This document shows positions 1 through 8,533 of a stretch of DNA of 64,000 bases, one piece after another; position 1 is the stretch's first letter; every line of letters begins with the position of its first letter. Location of the stretch: contig NZ_JANJYH010000005.1 in assembly GCF_024609245.1 (NCBI RefSeq), positions 1 through 64,000 of the forward strand, in the 5' to 3' direction. The DNA is from Haloarchaeobius sp. FL176. Its GTDB lineage: Archaea > Halobacteriota > Halobacteria > Halobacteriales > Natrialbaceae. The notes under the pieces were generated by a model. The model saw nothing but the letters and a program-made list of their open reading frames with translations, was not told where the DNA came from and searched no databases. The position numbers and the translations under genes were made by a program.

Positions 1-2
1 AA

Positions 3-140
3 GGCGAGCAACTGTTCACCTGCTGGTGCACCGTCGACCAGGCCCCCGAAGTCAAGGACGCCTTCCGCCGCGCCTACAACAAAATCTCCCCGCCCTGCCG
101 CGTCGTCGTCGAACGAGGCGAGGAGAAACTCATCGCGTAG
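3..140 (+). CDS. C-terminal end of an unidentified protein (cut by left edge)
   Basis: The frame is open from the left edge to the TAG at 138-140, giving 45 residues that end in EEKLIA. No start codon is in the window. The visible part holds three cysteines (TCWC and PPC) and a basic/aromatic stretch (FRRAYNKI). Codon use is haloarchaeal, with GC-rich third positions. I do not recognise the family from this fragment. A T-rich tract follows the stop directly, so the gene probably ends its transcript here. Confidence 0.6.
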   Translation, partial: GEQLFTCWCTVDQAPEVKDAFRRAYNKISPPCRVVVERGEEKLIA

Positions 141-151
141 GCTTTTCTTTC
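141..151 (+). terminator. T-rich transcription terminator candidate
   Basis: The tract TTTTCTTT lies directly behind the TAG of the gene at the left edge and before the ATG at 171. Short T-rich runs without a strong hairpin are the usual form of archaeal terminators. This is inference from composition and position only. Confidence 0.35.
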
Positions 152-170
152 CGGGGTCGAACCCACTCGC

Positions 171-1049
171 ATGGTCGACCTCGCAGTCGTCAACCGCGCC
201 GAGACGTTCGAGCGGATGCAGTCACCGCTCGCCGAGCGCGGCGTCTCCGTCCACCACGTCCAGGTGAAAGAGCGAACCCTCGCGCTCTCGCCCGAGACGG
301 CACCGTTCTCCGCCGACCAGTTCGACGCCGGCTTCGTCTATCCGGGCCGCATGATGGAGGGTGGCGTCGCCGACGCGCTACTCGACGTGCCCTGGGTCAA
401 CGGCCGCGATGCGGTGCTCACCTCGCGGAACAAGGCGGGCGTCCTCGCGCGTCTGGAACGCGCGGGCCTGGCCGTCCCGCAGTCGGTGTACGTCTCGAAC
501 CCCGCCGACGAGTCCGCCGTGGCCGAGGCCGTCGAGTCGCTCGACCCACCCGTCGTCCTCAAGCCGAACTCGACGACCAGAGGTATCGGCGTCGCGAAGG
601 TACCGGACCTCGACTCGGCGCTCGGCGTCACAGACTACCTCGACCTCGTCCACGACTTCCGCGCGACGGGTGACCGCTCCTACCTCGTTCAGGAGTTCGT
701 CCCCGATGCCCGGGACTATCGAGTGATGGTGCTCGACGGCGAGTACGTCGGCGCGGTGGAACGCCAGCTCTCGGACGCGGACCGCGAGGCCGGGCGCTGG
801 AAGCACAACGTCCACCGCGGGGCCGAGGCCACGCCCGTCGACCTCGACCCGGAGTACCGCCGGCTGGCCGAGCGAGTCGCCGACGAACTCGACATCCGGT
901 TCCTCGGGGTCGACCTGCTGGTGGGGCCGGACGGTGTCGTCGTCAACGAGACGAACGCACGCCCGACCATCGACGACGCGGCGAAGTACGAGGACGGGTT
1001 CTGGGACCGGCTCGCCGGCGCGGTCCGGGAGACGGCCGACGCGGCGTAG
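171..1049 (+). CDS. RimK-like ATP-grasp family ligase
   Basis: The 292-residue protein has the ATP-grasp layout: an N-terminal substrate-side region to about residue 90, then a central nucleotide-binding part with VVLKPNSTTRGIGVAKV (about 126-142), a LVQEFV segment (about 171-176), and a C-terminal metal-binding end with LGVDLLVGPDGVVVNETNARP (about 244-264), where D, E and N ligate Mg-ATP in this superfamily. RimK-like enzymes join an amino acid or amine to a carboxylate through an acyl phosphate. The substrate here cannot be read from sequence. The start ATG follows the previous gene by 30 nt. The next gene is convergent. Confidence 0.85.
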   Translation: MVDLAVVNRAETFERMQSPLAERGVSVHHVQVKERTLALSPETAPFSADQFDAGFVYPGRMMEGGVADALLDVPWVNGRDAVLTSRNKAGVLARLERAGLAVPQSVYVSNPADESAVAEAVESLDPPVVLKPNSTTRGIGVAKVPDLDSALGVTDYLDLVHDFRATGDRSYLVQEFVPDARDYRVMVLDGEYVGAVERQLSDADREAGRWKHNVHRGAEATPVDLDPEYRRLAERVADELDIRFLGVDLLVGPDGVVVNETNARPTIDDAAKYEDGFWDRLAGAVRETADAA

Positions 1050-1088
1050 CCGCGGCTCACGGTGGGGAAAACGGAGGATGGTGGGTCG

Positions 1089-1478
1089 TTACTTCAGGTC
1101 GATGCCCGCGGAGGTGTCCAGTCGCTCGAAGACGACTTCGAGGACGCCGTTGTTGTAGGTCGCTGTCGCGTTGTGCTCGTCGACGCGGTTCGGAAGCTCG
1201 ACGCGCTCGTGGTACTGTCGGTGCTCGCTCTCGGCACCGATGGTGAGTGCCTCGCCGTCGCACTCCAGTTTGATGTTCTCTTTCTCGACACCCGGGAGGT
1301 CCGCCACCACACGGATCTCGTCGTCGGTCTCGTGGATGTCGACGTGCGTGTCCGAGCCGAAGCCTGCGTCGCCCTCGAACTGCATGTCGACCGACCGATC
1401 GCCCATCATCTCGTTCATCATCCGCTCGATTTCCTTGAAGAAGTCGTCGAACGGCTCGTCACGGTCGTCACGACGCAT
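1089..1478 (-). CDS. Hsp20/alpha-crystallin family small heat shock protein
   Basis: The 129-residue protein carries an alpha-crystallin domain from about residue 45 to 128. Visible markers are the beta-strand pattern HVDIHETDDEIRVVADLPGV, where the DLPGV turn is typical of the family, and a late NGVLEVVF motif matching the conserved NGVL signature. A short acidic and Met-rich N-terminal arm (FKEIERMMNEMMGD) comes first. Such proteins are ATP-independent holdases that form oligomers in the cytoplasm. The gene is monocistronic, convergent with the ATP-grasp gene upstream in coordinates. Confidence 0.9.
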   Translation of the reverse strand: MRRDDRDEPFDDFFKEIERMMNEMMGDRSVDMQFEGDAGFGSDTHVDIHETDDEIRVVADLPGVEKENIKLECDGEALTIGAESEHRQYHERVELPNRVDEHNATATYNNGVLEVVFERLDTSAGIDLK

Positions 1479-1546
1479 GGAACACCCTAACGGCCGTCAC
1501 CTCAAAAGCCTTCTGTCCCGGTCAACGTCGCCGGGACTCGGCCGTG

Positions 1547-1810
1547 CTAACGCTCGAAATCGATAGCTTTGCCCACTCCAACAGCGACGTTGACCAGCCC
1601 TGCCATCGCGGGCAACAGGCTGGCACCGCAGTCGTTGCAGTCGTCCTTCCAGCCGACCGTCAGCGTCTCCAGCTGGATGGTGACGTTCCTGACTCCCTCG
1701 TCAGGGCCGGGACAGCCGGCGGCCGTACAGCCGATGAAGAAGACCGTGCTGAGGCCGACGAGGATGCCGGCCACGACGAGACCGACGCCGAACCGGCGGT
1801 TCCGTGCCAT
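1547..1810 (-). CDS. Small membrane-anchored protein, unknown function
   Basis: The 87-residue protein starts with basic residues (MARNRR) followed by one hydrophobic helix of about 20 residues (about 8-29, containing VGLVVAGILVGLSTVFFIGC). A helix start with CTAAGC just after it could be a signal anchor or a lipobox-like site, but the match to a lipobox is weak. The rest has two further cysteines (CNDCG) that could pair or bind metal, and a mildly hydrophobic Ala/Gly/Val tail. I do not recognise a family. The 51 nt gap to the GAPDH stop codon and same strand make cotranscription with gap possible. Confidence 0.6.
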   Translation of the reverse strand: MARNRRFGVGLVVAGILVGLSTVFFIGCTAAGCPGPDEGVRNVTIQLETLTVGWKDDCNDCGASLLPAMAGLVNVAVGVGKAIDFER

Positions 1811-1861
1811 CGTGACCGACGGGTTCGAACGAGCCGCGTAGAAAGCTGTGCTGCCGCCGGG

Positions 1862-2875
1862 TTAGAGGCCCATCCCCATGGCCTCGTTCGTCGTCTCGAT
1901 GCTCTCCGCGGCGTCGCTCTCGCCGAGGATGGCCCGGACCGCGTCGACGTTCTCCGGCACCACGTCGGACTCCTGGTGGATCGCCTGGAAGAGGTACAGG
2001 TCGTTACCCTCCATCGTGATGGACTCGCCCCAGATGCAGTTCTCCCAGATGTCTGCACGCGGCCGGCCGACGTCCTGGGCGTACTCCTTGAGCTTGCCCG
2101 CCCCGTCGATGGCCATGTGCTCGTCGATGACGAACGTCCGGGACTGGGAGTCGAGCAGTTCGCGCACCGCCTCGGCGTCGGGTGTGGATTCGAGTTCGAC
2201 GTTGATGCTGTGGGTGTGCATCAGCGTCGCGGGCACCTTCAGGCCGAGCGTGTCGATGGAGAGGTCGGGGAAGATGGTGTTCACGTCGGGGCCGTGGTGG
2301 CTCGGGAGGCTCACCGGGTTCGGCAGGATGTCGTTGATCGGGCCGCGACCTGTCTGGGCGGGGTCGCCGCCGCGGCGGACCAGCGTCGCGCGCACCTTCT
2401 CGATGCCGTACTCCTCCTGTAGCGGCGCGACGAGCCGGGAGAGCCCGGTCGTGTTGCAGGAGACGACGCGAGCGACGTCCGCGCCGGTCGTCGCGTCGAA
2501 GTTCGCGCGGGCGTTGAAGCTCACGTCGGCGGCGTCGGCGTCCTCGCCACCCTGGAGCAGCGCCGGCGTGTCGTGCTCGCGGTACATGGCGACGTTGTCC
2601 GCGCCGATACCGGACGGGCAGGCGTCGACGACCACGTCGGCGGCCGCGACGAGTTCGTCGACCGTTCCGGCGAGCTCGATACCGGCGTCGTCGAACTGGT
2701 CCATCCGCTCCTCGATGGCGGCGTACAGCGGGTACCCCTTCTCGACAGCCGTCTCGGCCTCGAAGTTCGGGCGTGTCTTCGCGACGCCGACGACCTCCAT
2801 GTCTGGCTGGGCGCGCACGGCGTCCGCGACGCGCTTGCCGATGGTACCGTAGCCGTTGATGGCCACCTGGATCAT
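1862..2875 (-). CDS. gap: Type II glyceraldehyde-3-phosphate dehydrogenase
   Basis: The 337-residue protein has the archaeal type II GAPDH features: an N-terminal Rossmann fold with [14 protein letters not shown] (7-20), the catalytic cysteine in the SCNTTGLSR motif near residue 139, and the archaeal HSINVEL and PLPSHH-like segments. The enzyme oxidises glyceraldehyde-3-phosphate to 1,3-bisphosphoglycerate, or runs the reverse reaction in gluconeogenesis. It is the archaeal form, unrelated in close sequence to bacterial GapA. The ATG at 2875 sits about 28 nt behind a TATA-like box, consistent with a leaderless message. No other glycolytic gene is next to it. Confidence 0.95.
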   Translation of the reverse strand: MIQVAINGYGTIGKRVADAVRAQPDMEVVGVAKTRPNFEAETAVEKGYPLYAAIEERMDQFDDAGIELAGTVDELVAAADVVVDACPSGIGADNVAMYREHDTPALLQGGEDADAADVSFNARANFDATTGADVARVVSCNTTGLSRLVAPLQEEYGIEKVRATLVRRGGDPAQTGRGPINDILPNPVSLPSHHGPDVNTIFPDLSIDTLGLKVPATLMHTHSINVELESTPDAEAVRELLDSQSRTFVIDEHMAIDGAGKLKEYAQDVGRPRADIWENCIWGESITMEGNDLYLFQAIHQESDVVPENVDAVRAILGESDAAESIETTNEAMGMGL

Positions 2876-2897
2876 ACCCGAACCTCGATAGCCCCGC

Positions 2898-2908
2898 GAG
2901 ATAACCGT
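2898..2908 (-). promoter_or_regulatory. TATA-like box of gap
   Basis: On the minus strand the sequence reads cggttatctc, centred about 28 nt upstream of the gap ATG. That spacing places transcription start at or next to the start codon, the common leaderless arrangement in haloarchaea. Confidence 0.45.
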
Positions 2909-3093
2909 TTCGAGGTTCCTACCTACTTCGGCGGCGAGTAAGTCCTCCGTGGCCGACGACGCACTCGGTCCCTCGCGGACGCTAATCGGCCGTTAGCCGT
3001 GGGGTACTGATTTCCTTGATATGTCTAACAGTTCATTTCTTCCGATATACGATGAAAGAACTTTTGTCGAGTATCGGCGTAGGCGGAAGCACC

Positions 3094-3312
3094 ATGCTCT
3101 CCGCGGGGGTGTTCATCGCCGGGCTGGTGCTGTTCGTCGGCGGGGTGAGTGCTATCAGGACCACGCCGGGCGAGACCGAGCCCGCGGACACCGTTCTCAC
3201 AGGTCGGAGACGCCGCCGCCACCGCGACGCGCCGATGGACTACGTGCAGGTCGACGGGGCCGTCCTCGGCATCCTCGGGCTGCTCTTCATGCTCGGGACG
3301 ACGCTCCTCTGA
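3094..3312 (+). CDS. Small two-helix membrane protein, unknown function
   Basis: From ATG 3094 the protein has 72 residues: a helix MLSAGVFIAGLVLFVGGVSA, a polar arginine-rich loop (GRRRRRHRD) that should stay in the cytoplasm, and a second helix at the C-terminus (GAVLGILGLLFMLGTTLL). An alternative in-frame ATG lies at 3052 and would add 14 residues; I prefer 3094 because a GGCGG element precedes it and the helix then starts at the N-terminus. The AT-rich stretch at 3000-3060 probably holds the promoter. The family is not recognised. Confidence 0.6.
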   Translation: MLSAGVFIAGLVLFVGGVSAIRTTPGETEPADTVLTGRRRRRHRDAPMDYVQVDGAVLGILGLLFMLGTTLL

Positions 3313-3357
3313 GCGCAGACGGTAAACCCTAACAGGGCTCCCACCGACCGGTTGGAT

Positions 3358-4311
3358 ATGACCGACCTCCGCAAGCCCGCAGAAACGGCAGTCAGACAGT
3401 GCCTCGACCTCTCGCCCGACGAGTCCTGCGTCGTCGTCACCGACGACAAGCGCCGGCCCATCGGCGAGGCGCTGTACGAGGTCGCCAGCGAGATCACCGA
3501 CGACGCGACACTGTGCTGCTACCCGCCGGGGGACCAGCACGGCGAGGAACCACCCGAACCCGTCGCCGCCGCCATGGCCGCCAGCGACGTGTTCCTCGCG
3601 CCGACGACGAAGAGCATCAGCCACACCCGCGCCCGGAGCGAGGCCTGCGAGGCCGGCGCGCGCGGCGCGACCCTCCCGGGCATCACCGAGTCGGTGTTCC
3701 TGACGGGGCTGGACGCCGACTACGAGCGCATCGCCGCCGAGTGCGAGGCGATGCTCGAACAGGTCGAAGCCGCCGACGAGGTCCGGGTCACCACCGAACT
3801 CGGCACCGACATCACGTTCGAGCCGGGCGACCGGGAGTGGCGCTCGGACACCGGCATGGTCGACGAGCCCGGCGCGTTCTCCAACCTGCCCGCTGGCGAG
3901 GTGTTCGTCTCGCCCGAGAACGCGAACGGCACCTACGTGGTCGACGGCACCATCGCCCCCCACGGCCTGCTCGACGAGGGAGAGACGGTGACCATCGAGG
4001 TCGAGGACGGCTTCGTCACCGCCACCGACTCCGACGAGATCGACGCGATGCTCGAGACAGCCGCCGAGGAGGTCGGCCGGGACGCCTACAACCTCGCCGA
4101 ACTCGGCATCGGCACCAACGTCGCCGTCACCGAGCTCGTCGGGAGCGTGCTGCTGGACGAGAAGGCCGGCGGCACCATCCACATCGCCTTCGGCGACGAC
4201 GCCGGCATCGGCGGCGACACCAGCGCGCCCCTCCACCAGGACGGCATCATCCGCGACCCGACCGTCTACGCCGACGGCGAGGAGGTCGAGCTGCCGACGG
4301 CCGAACAGTGA
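3358..4311 (+). CDS. Aminopeptidase, M29-like family
   Basis: The 317-residue protein resembles the thermophilic aminopeptidase family M29 (AmpS/AmpT type), two-metal exopeptidases that remove N-terminal residues from peptides. The likely metal and catalytic positions are visible: GEVFVSP, LAELGIGTN, TIHIAFGDD and LHQDGII in the C-terminal half, in the expected order. A related but longer copy lies at 23468-24559. Typical M29 proteins are near 360-410 residues, so this is a compact member with a short N-terminal domain. The ATG at 3358 is chosen over an in-frame TTG two codons earlier. Confidence 0.75.
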   Translation: MTDLRKPAETAVRQCLDLSPDESCVVVTDDKRRPIGEALYEVASEITDDATLCCYPPGDQHGEEPPEPVAAAMAASDVFLAPTTKSISHTRARSEACEAGARGATLPGITESVFLTGLDADYERIAAECEAMLEQVEAADEVRVTTELGTDITFEPGDREWRSDTGMVDEPGAFSNLPAGEVFVSPENANGTYVVDGTIAPHGLLDEGETVTIEVEDGFVTATDSDEIDAMLETAAEEVGRDAYNLAELGIGTNVAVTELVGSVLLDEKAGGTIHIAFGDDAGIGGDTSAPLHQDGIIRDPTVYADGEEVELPTAEQ

Positions 4312-4640
4312 AAACCGCGAGACGGTGGAAGAATCGAACTGCCGACCGTTGAGTGAAACCCACACCGTAGCACTCCTGCCGACTTTTCACAACCGGCGCG
4401 CGCTGGCTCGCGTGCCGAAGGCCGCGAGCCTCTCAGCGTGCGAGGGATGAGGACCGCAGCGGAGCGAGGAGCGCAGCGAGGCCTGGGAGTCGAGACGCTC
4501 GGGGCTTTCTGGCTGTCCGAGTTGAAACAGACCCCCACGGCCGACTGAACCGGCACACTGGGAGCTTCTCGGTCACCAGTCCCACAAATCGCGTTACCGC
4601 CGGCCAAAACTAGTAGTACCAAGTCCGCGAACCACGGGAC
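4312..4640. other. Intergenic region with dispersed repeat and aldehyde dehydrogenase promoter
   Basis: No gene of convincing composition is seen here. The stretch has a T-rich tract (cttttcac, about 4383) that may end the aminopeptidase transcript, purine-rich GCGAG/GCAGCGAG motifs, and one copy of a repeat shared with 20486-20533. The AT-rich part at 4605-4620 (ccaaaactagtag) lies about 28 nt before the next ATG and is the likely TATA region. Confidence 0.5.
4469..4514 (+). repeat. Dispersed intergenic repeat, copy 1
   Basis: This stretch begins gagcgcagcgaggcctggga and ends ggggctttctggct. It matches 20486-20533 almost base for base, with a few substitutions and single-base gaps. Both copies are intergenic and in the same orientation relative to the window. 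The GAGCGCAGCGAG core recurs in shortened form at 6040-6190. Confidence 0.55.
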
Positions 4641-6017
4641 ATGGAGCGACTCAATCCAGCGACCGGTGAGCACGTCGAGACGGTCGCCGAACACGACGAG
4701 GAAGCGGTCGAGGAGCGTCTCGCGACGGCGGCGGACACCTACGAGTCCTGGCGCGAAGTGCCGATGAACGAACGGCGGCAGCTGCTGGAGGAGGCCGCGA
4801 ACGTCCTGCGCGAGAACGAACAGCACTACGCGGAGCTGATGACCGTGGAGATGGGCAAGCCCATCTCGCAGGCCAAGGGCGAGGTCCGCAAGTGCGCGTG
4901 GGTCTGCGAGCACTACGCGGAGAAGGCCCCGGAGTACCTGCAGGACGAGGTCATCGGTGGGGCGAGCAACGCGACGACGTACGTCCGGCACGAACCCATC
5001 GGGCCGGTGCTGGCGGTGATGCCGTGGAACTTCCCGTTCTGGCAGGTGTTCCGGTTCGCCGCGCCGAGCCTGGCGGCGGGCAACGTCGGGCTGTTGAAGC
5101 ACGCCTCGAACGTGCCGAAGTGCGCGCTGGCCATCGAGGAGGTGTTCCGCGAGGCGGGCTTCCCCGAGGGAGCGTTCCAGACGCTGCTCGTCGGCGGCGC
5201 GGAGGCCAACGAGGTCATCCGCGACGACCGCGTCCGGGCGGTGACGCTGACCGGGAGCGAGTTCGCGGGCAAGCAGGTCGCCAAGACCGCGGGCGAGGAA
5301 CTGAAGAAGACGGTGCTCGAGCTGGGCGGCTCGGACCCGTTCGTCGTGCTCGACGACGCGAACGTCGATGCGGCCGTCGAGACGGCGGCGACGGCGCGGC
5401 TGCAGAACAGCGGGCAGTCCTGCATCGCGGCGAAGCGGTTCATCGTCCACGACGACGTGTACGACGAGTTCCTCGACGGGTTCGTCGAGGAGCTGGACTC
5501 GTGGACCGTCGGCGACCCGATGGACGAGGAGACCGAGGTCGGCCCGCAGGCGCGCGAGGACCTGATGCAGGACCTCCACGACCAGGTCGAGCGCAGCGTC
5601 GACGCGGGCGCGGACTGCCTGCTCGGCGGCGAGCCGATGGACAGGGACGGCTACTACTACCCGCCGACGGTGCTGGCGGACCTCGACCGCGACATGGCGG
5701 TCGCCTGCGAGGAGACGTTCGGCCCGGTCGCGGCGGTGTTCCGCGTCGAGAGCGAGGCCGAGGCAGTCGAACTCGCGAACGACTCGCCGTACGGGCTCGG
5801 GGCGTCGGTGTGGACCGACGACCTCGACCGCGGCGAGCACGTCGCCCATCAAATCGAGGCGGGCGCGACGTTCGTCAACGAGATGACGAAGTCCGACCCG
5901 CGCCTGCCGTTCGGCGGCGTCGGCATCTCGGGCTACGGCCGGGAGCTGGCCGCCGACGGCATCCGCGAGTTCGTCAACCGGAAGACGGTGTGGGTGCAGG
6001 CGGCCGACGACGAGTAG
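4641..6017 (+). CDS. NAD(P)-dependent aldehyde dehydrogenase (succinate-semialdehyde dehydrogenase-like)
   Basis: The 458-residue protein is a full-length ALDH superfamily enzyme that oxidises an aldehyde to its acid. Visible markers are MPWNFPFWQ (about 130), the glutamate in LELGGSDPFVV (about 222-232), the catalytic cysteine in NSGQSCIAAKRF (about 258), and EETFGPVAAVF (about 358). The short N-terminus starting at LNPATGE and the overall pattern are those of the GabD/succinate-semialdehyde group, but substrate cannot be fixed from sequence. The gene stands alone between two repeat-bearing intergenic stretches. Confidence 0.88.
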   Translation: MERLNPATGEHVETVAEHDEEAVEERLATAADTYESWREVPMNERRQLLEEAANVLRENEQHYAELMTVEMGKPISQAKGEVRKCAWVCEHYAEKAPEYLQDEVIGGASNATTYVRHEPIGPVLAVMPWNFPFWQVFRFAAPSLAAGNVGLLKHASNVPKCALAIEEVFREAGFPEGAFQTLLVGGAEANEVIRDDRVRAVTLTGSEFAGKQVAKTAGEELKKTVLELGGSDPFVVLDDANVDAAVETAATARLQNSGQSCIAAKRFIVHDDVYDEFLDGFVEELDSWTVGDPMDEETEVGPQAREDLMQDLHDQVERSVDAGADCLLGGEPMDRDGYYYPPTVLADLDRDMAVACEETFGPVAAVFRVESEAEAVELANDSPYGLGASVWTDDLDRGEHVAHQIEAGATFVNEMTKSDPRLPFGGVGISGYGRELAADGIREFVNRKTVWVQAADDE

Positions 6018-6380
6018 GGAGACGCGACGGCAGGAGCGTCTCCGCCAGCGGAACGGCGAGCGGTGCGTGGTTCGGAACGAGCGGTGCGCGGTTCGAAGAG
6101 CGCTAGCGAGTGAGAACCGCGACTGCGAACGGCGAGCGCAGCGGCCCGTGAGCACAGCGAGTGAAAACCGCGAGGCGAGCGCAGCGAGCCGTGACGCCGT
6201 CACGCGCTTTCGACGCGGGTGAGTTCGAGCGAAAACCCAACTCGAAGCTACGGTACTCCTCGGACGCCGACGACACGGCACGAGTCTAGACGTCGTCCAC
6301 CCGCCGGTACTCGCCGAGGTCGAGGTCGCCGTCGACAGCGCTTCGGCAGGGCTAAACCGCCGGGGCGTCACGCCCCGGAC
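6018..6380. other. Repeat-rich intergenic region, no gene seen
   Basis: The 363 nt contain several imperfect copies of short motifs of the type gcgagcgcagcga, gtgaaaaccgcgag and gaacgagcggtgcg, some repeated in tandem (for example gaacgagcggtgcgcggttcgaa after gcggtgcgtggttcg). The phrase gtgaaaaccgcgag also occurs at about 4309. Such purine-rich elements look like slippage or small mobile repeats. No open frame here has normal haloarchaeal codon use. The last 80 nt precede the membrane protein gene at 6381. Confidence 0.5.
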
Positions 6381-6728
6381 ATGAGCAGGGAAGCGCAGTT
6401 CGACCGGGCGAAGTGGCACCTCGCCGGCGTCATCGTCGGCTTCGTCGTGCTGGTGGTCGTGGTCGTCGCGACCGGCGCGTCGGTCCCGGCGCTGGGGCTG
6501 GATGCCCCCTCGACCCGGTTCGCGGCCATCGGTGCGTTCCTCGCCGCTGTCGGCGGCGTCTACACGATACACGCGAAGATCGTGACCATCTGGTTGACCG
6601 CCCGGACGCAGGGCATCGACGACCTCGAAGCGGTCGAGGTGAGCGACGAGGACGTCTCACAGCGCCGCAACGGTGCACTGCTGATGTTCGTCGGCGGGCT
6701 GGTCGTCCTCCTCGTCGGGTTCCTGTAG
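6381..6728 (+). CDS. Three-helix membrane protein, unknown function
   Basis: The 115-residue protein has three hydrophobic segments: LAGVIVGFVVLVVVVVATG (about 14-32), FAAIGAFLAAVGGVYTIHA (about 47-65) and NGALLMFVGGLVVLLVGFL at the very C-terminus. An acidic loop (DDLEAVEVSDED) lies between helices 2 and 3. ATG 6381 is chosen because the upstream part of the frame has non-coding composition. The stop is followed after 51 nt by the BtuF-like gene, which has its own TATA box, so a shared operon is not required. No family recognised. Confidence 0.65.
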   Translation: MSREAQFDRAKWHLAGVIVGFVVLVVVVVATGASVPALGLDAPSTRFAAIGAFLAAVGGVYTIHAKIVTIWLTARTQGIDDLEAVEVSDEDVSQRRNGALLMFVGGLVVLLVGFL

Positions 6729-6748
6729 CGCCCCGTTCTCGACCGTCG

Positions 6749-6757
6749 ATTTATACT
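6749..6757 (+). promoter_or_regulatory. TATA-like box of the BtuF-like gene
   Basis: The sequence tttatactg is centred about 28 nt upstream of ATG 6780, so the message is predicted to be leaderless. Confidence 0.5.
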
Positions 6758-6779
6758 GTCGCCGCCCCGAGAACCGAGC

Positions 6780-7691
6780 ATGAACGTCGTGACGTTGCTC
6801 CCCTCCGCCACGGAGGTCGTCTTCGCGCTCGGGGTCGAGCCCGTCGGGGTCTCCCACGAGTGCGACTACCCGCCGGGCGCTGCCGACCTGCCCGCCGTCG
6901 AGTACAGCCGCATCGACGCCGACGCCTCGACCGCCGAGATCGACCGGCAGGTACAGGAGGCCGAGGCGTCCGGCGGCGTCTACGGCATCGACGTCGACCT
7001 GCTCGACGAGCTCGACCCGGACCTCGTCGTCACGCAGGGCGTCTGTGACGTCTGCGCTGTCGACGAGGTGCTCATCCACGACGCCGTCGAACGGATCGAC
7101 GCGAACCCCGAGGTGCTGACGACCGACCCGCACAGCGTCGGCGACGTGTTCGACGACGTCCGGGCGGTCGGTGCGGCGCTCGACCGCGAGGAGCGGGCCG
7201 CCGAAGTCGTCGCGTCGCTCGAGGAGCGCGTCGCCGCCGTCCGCGAGCGGGCAGCCGACTGCGAGCGCAAGCGCGTGGCCGTGCTGGACTGGACCGACCC
7301 CGTGATGGTCGCGGGCCACTGGGTACCCGAACTCGTCGAGGCCGCGAACTGCGAGTACGGGATGGCCGACCCAGGCGACGCCTCCACGCCCCGGGAGTGG
7401 GACGACCTGCGCGCGTACGACCCCGAGGCGCTGGTGGTCGCGCCCTGCGGCTACGACCTCGCCCAGACCCGCGCGAACCTCGCCGACCTGACCGACCGAC
7501 CCGGGTGGGACGAGTTGACCGCCGTCCAGAACGGCGACGTGTGGGCCATCGACGGGAACCACTTCCTGAACCGGCCTGGCCCCCGCGTCGTCGACTCGCT
7601 GGAGCACCTCGCCGGCGTGCTCCACGACGAGTTCGAGACGCCGAGCCGCGACGTGGCCGCGCCGCTGTCGGAGCTGGCGGCCGCGCGCTGA
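6780..7691 (+). CDS. Cobalamin-binding protein (BtuF-like periplasmic-binding fold) without signal peptide
   Basis: The 303-residue protein belongs to the BtuF/FepB helical-backbone metal-receptor fold: it opens directly with NVVTLLPSATEVVFALG, has VGVSHECDYPP, the central DPDLVVTQGVCDVCAVDE and a C-terminal VWAIDGNHFLNRPGPRVVDSLEHLAG, all typical of cobalamin-binding proteins of this family. No signal peptide, Tat motif or lipobox is present, so the protein should be cytoplasmic, unlike BtuF of an ABC importer. No btuC or btuD is adjacent. It may handle corrinoid inside the cell or act as a regulator. The family assignment is firm; the role is open. Confidence 0.8.
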   Translation: MNVVTLLPSATEVVFALGVEPVGVSHECDYPPGAADLPAVEYSRIDADASTAEIDRQVQEAEASGGVYGIDVDLLDELDPDLVVTQGVCDVCAVDEVLIHDAVERIDANPEVLTTDPHSVGDVFDDVRAVGAALDREERAAEVVASLEERVAAVRERAADCERKRVAVLDWTDPVMVAGHWVPELVEAANCEYGMADPGDASTPREWDDLRAYDPEALVVAPCGYDLAQTRANLADLTDRPGWDELTAVQNGDVWAIDGNHFLNRPGPRVVDSLEHLAGVLHDEFETPSRDVAAPLSELAAAR

Positions 7692-7731
7692 CCGGGAAGC
7701 GTTACGGCCCCACCGTCCCAAGCCCCACCCG

Positions 7732-8532
7732 ATGACACGACGTGCGGCCATCGTCGACCTCGACGGCACCGTCTGGCGCGGCGACGAAGTGATTCCGGGC
7801 GCTCCCGAGGGCATCGCCGCCCTCCGCGACGCCGGACTCGCCGTCCGCTTCGTCACGAACAGCACGAACGTCGACCGCGAGGCGTTCCCCGACACAATCG
7901 AGTCGATGGGCATCCCCGGCGACGTCGGCGGCATCTCGACGGCTGCGTCCGCGACCGCGACGTACCTCGCCGAGCACCACCCGGACGCCGAAGTGTACGT
8001 CGTCGGCTCCGACGTGCTGTACGACGAGATCCGCGAGGCAGGCCTCACCGTGGTCTCCGAACAGGACCCGTCGTCGCGACCGCGAGACGTGGCACCGGCC
8101 GACGTCGTCGCGGCGGGGAAGGCCTACGACATCGACTTCGACCTGCTCACGGAGACGCTCTGGGCGTTCGACCAGGGGACGCTGTTCGTCGCGACGAACG
8201 CGGACCGGGCGTTCCCGACCGAGGACGGCCTTAAACCCGGCGCGGGCTGTACCATCGGGGCCATCCAGGGGATGACCGGTCGCGAACCGCTCGTCGTCGG
8301 CAAACCCTCGGAGCACATGGCCGACGCCGTCACCGAGCAGCTGGGCGTCGCGCCAGGGGAGTGCCTCGTCGTCGGCGACAACCTCCACACGGACATCCTG
8401 ATGGGCGAGCGCGCCGGAATGGAGACGGTGCTCGTACTCACCGGGGCGACGCGACGCGAGGAGATCGGCGGCTCGGGCGTGGAACCCGACCACGTCGTCG
8501 ACTCGCTCGGCGAGGTCGCCGGGATACTCTGA
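7732..8532 (+). CDS. HAD-IIA family hydrolase (NagD/4-nitrophenylphosphatase type)
   Basis: The 266-residue protein has all HAD motifs: the DLDGTVWRG nucleophile box (about 9-17), the VTNSTN motif II (about 41-46), the lysine in VVGKPSEHM, and VGDNLHTDILMG (motif IV). The cap sits between motifs II and III, as in subclass IIA (NagD, PGP, phosphoglycolate phosphatase). It should hydrolyse a small phosphorylated metabolite. ATG 7732 lies 40 nt behind the BtuF-like stop on the same strand. Substrate unknown. Confidence 0.88.
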   Translation: MTRRAAIVDLDGTVWRGDEVIPGAPEGIAALRDAGLAVRFVTNSTNVDREAFPDTIESMGIPGDVGGISTAASATATYLAEHHPDAEVYVVGSDVLYDEIREAGLTVVSEQDPSSRPRDVAPADVVAAGKAYDIDFDLLTETLWAFDQGTLFVATNADRAFPTEDGLKPGAGCTIGAIQGMTGREPLVVGKPSEHMADAVTEQLGVAPGECLVVGDNLHTDILMGERAGMETVLVLTGATRREEIGGSGVEPDHVVDSLGEVAGIL

Positions 8533-8533
8533 G

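Noticed and set aside
4266-6572. Long minus-strand open frame (768 codons) opposite the aldehyde dehydrogenase
   Set aside because: Antisense shadow with Arg/Ala-rich product; the plus-strand ALDH is certain.
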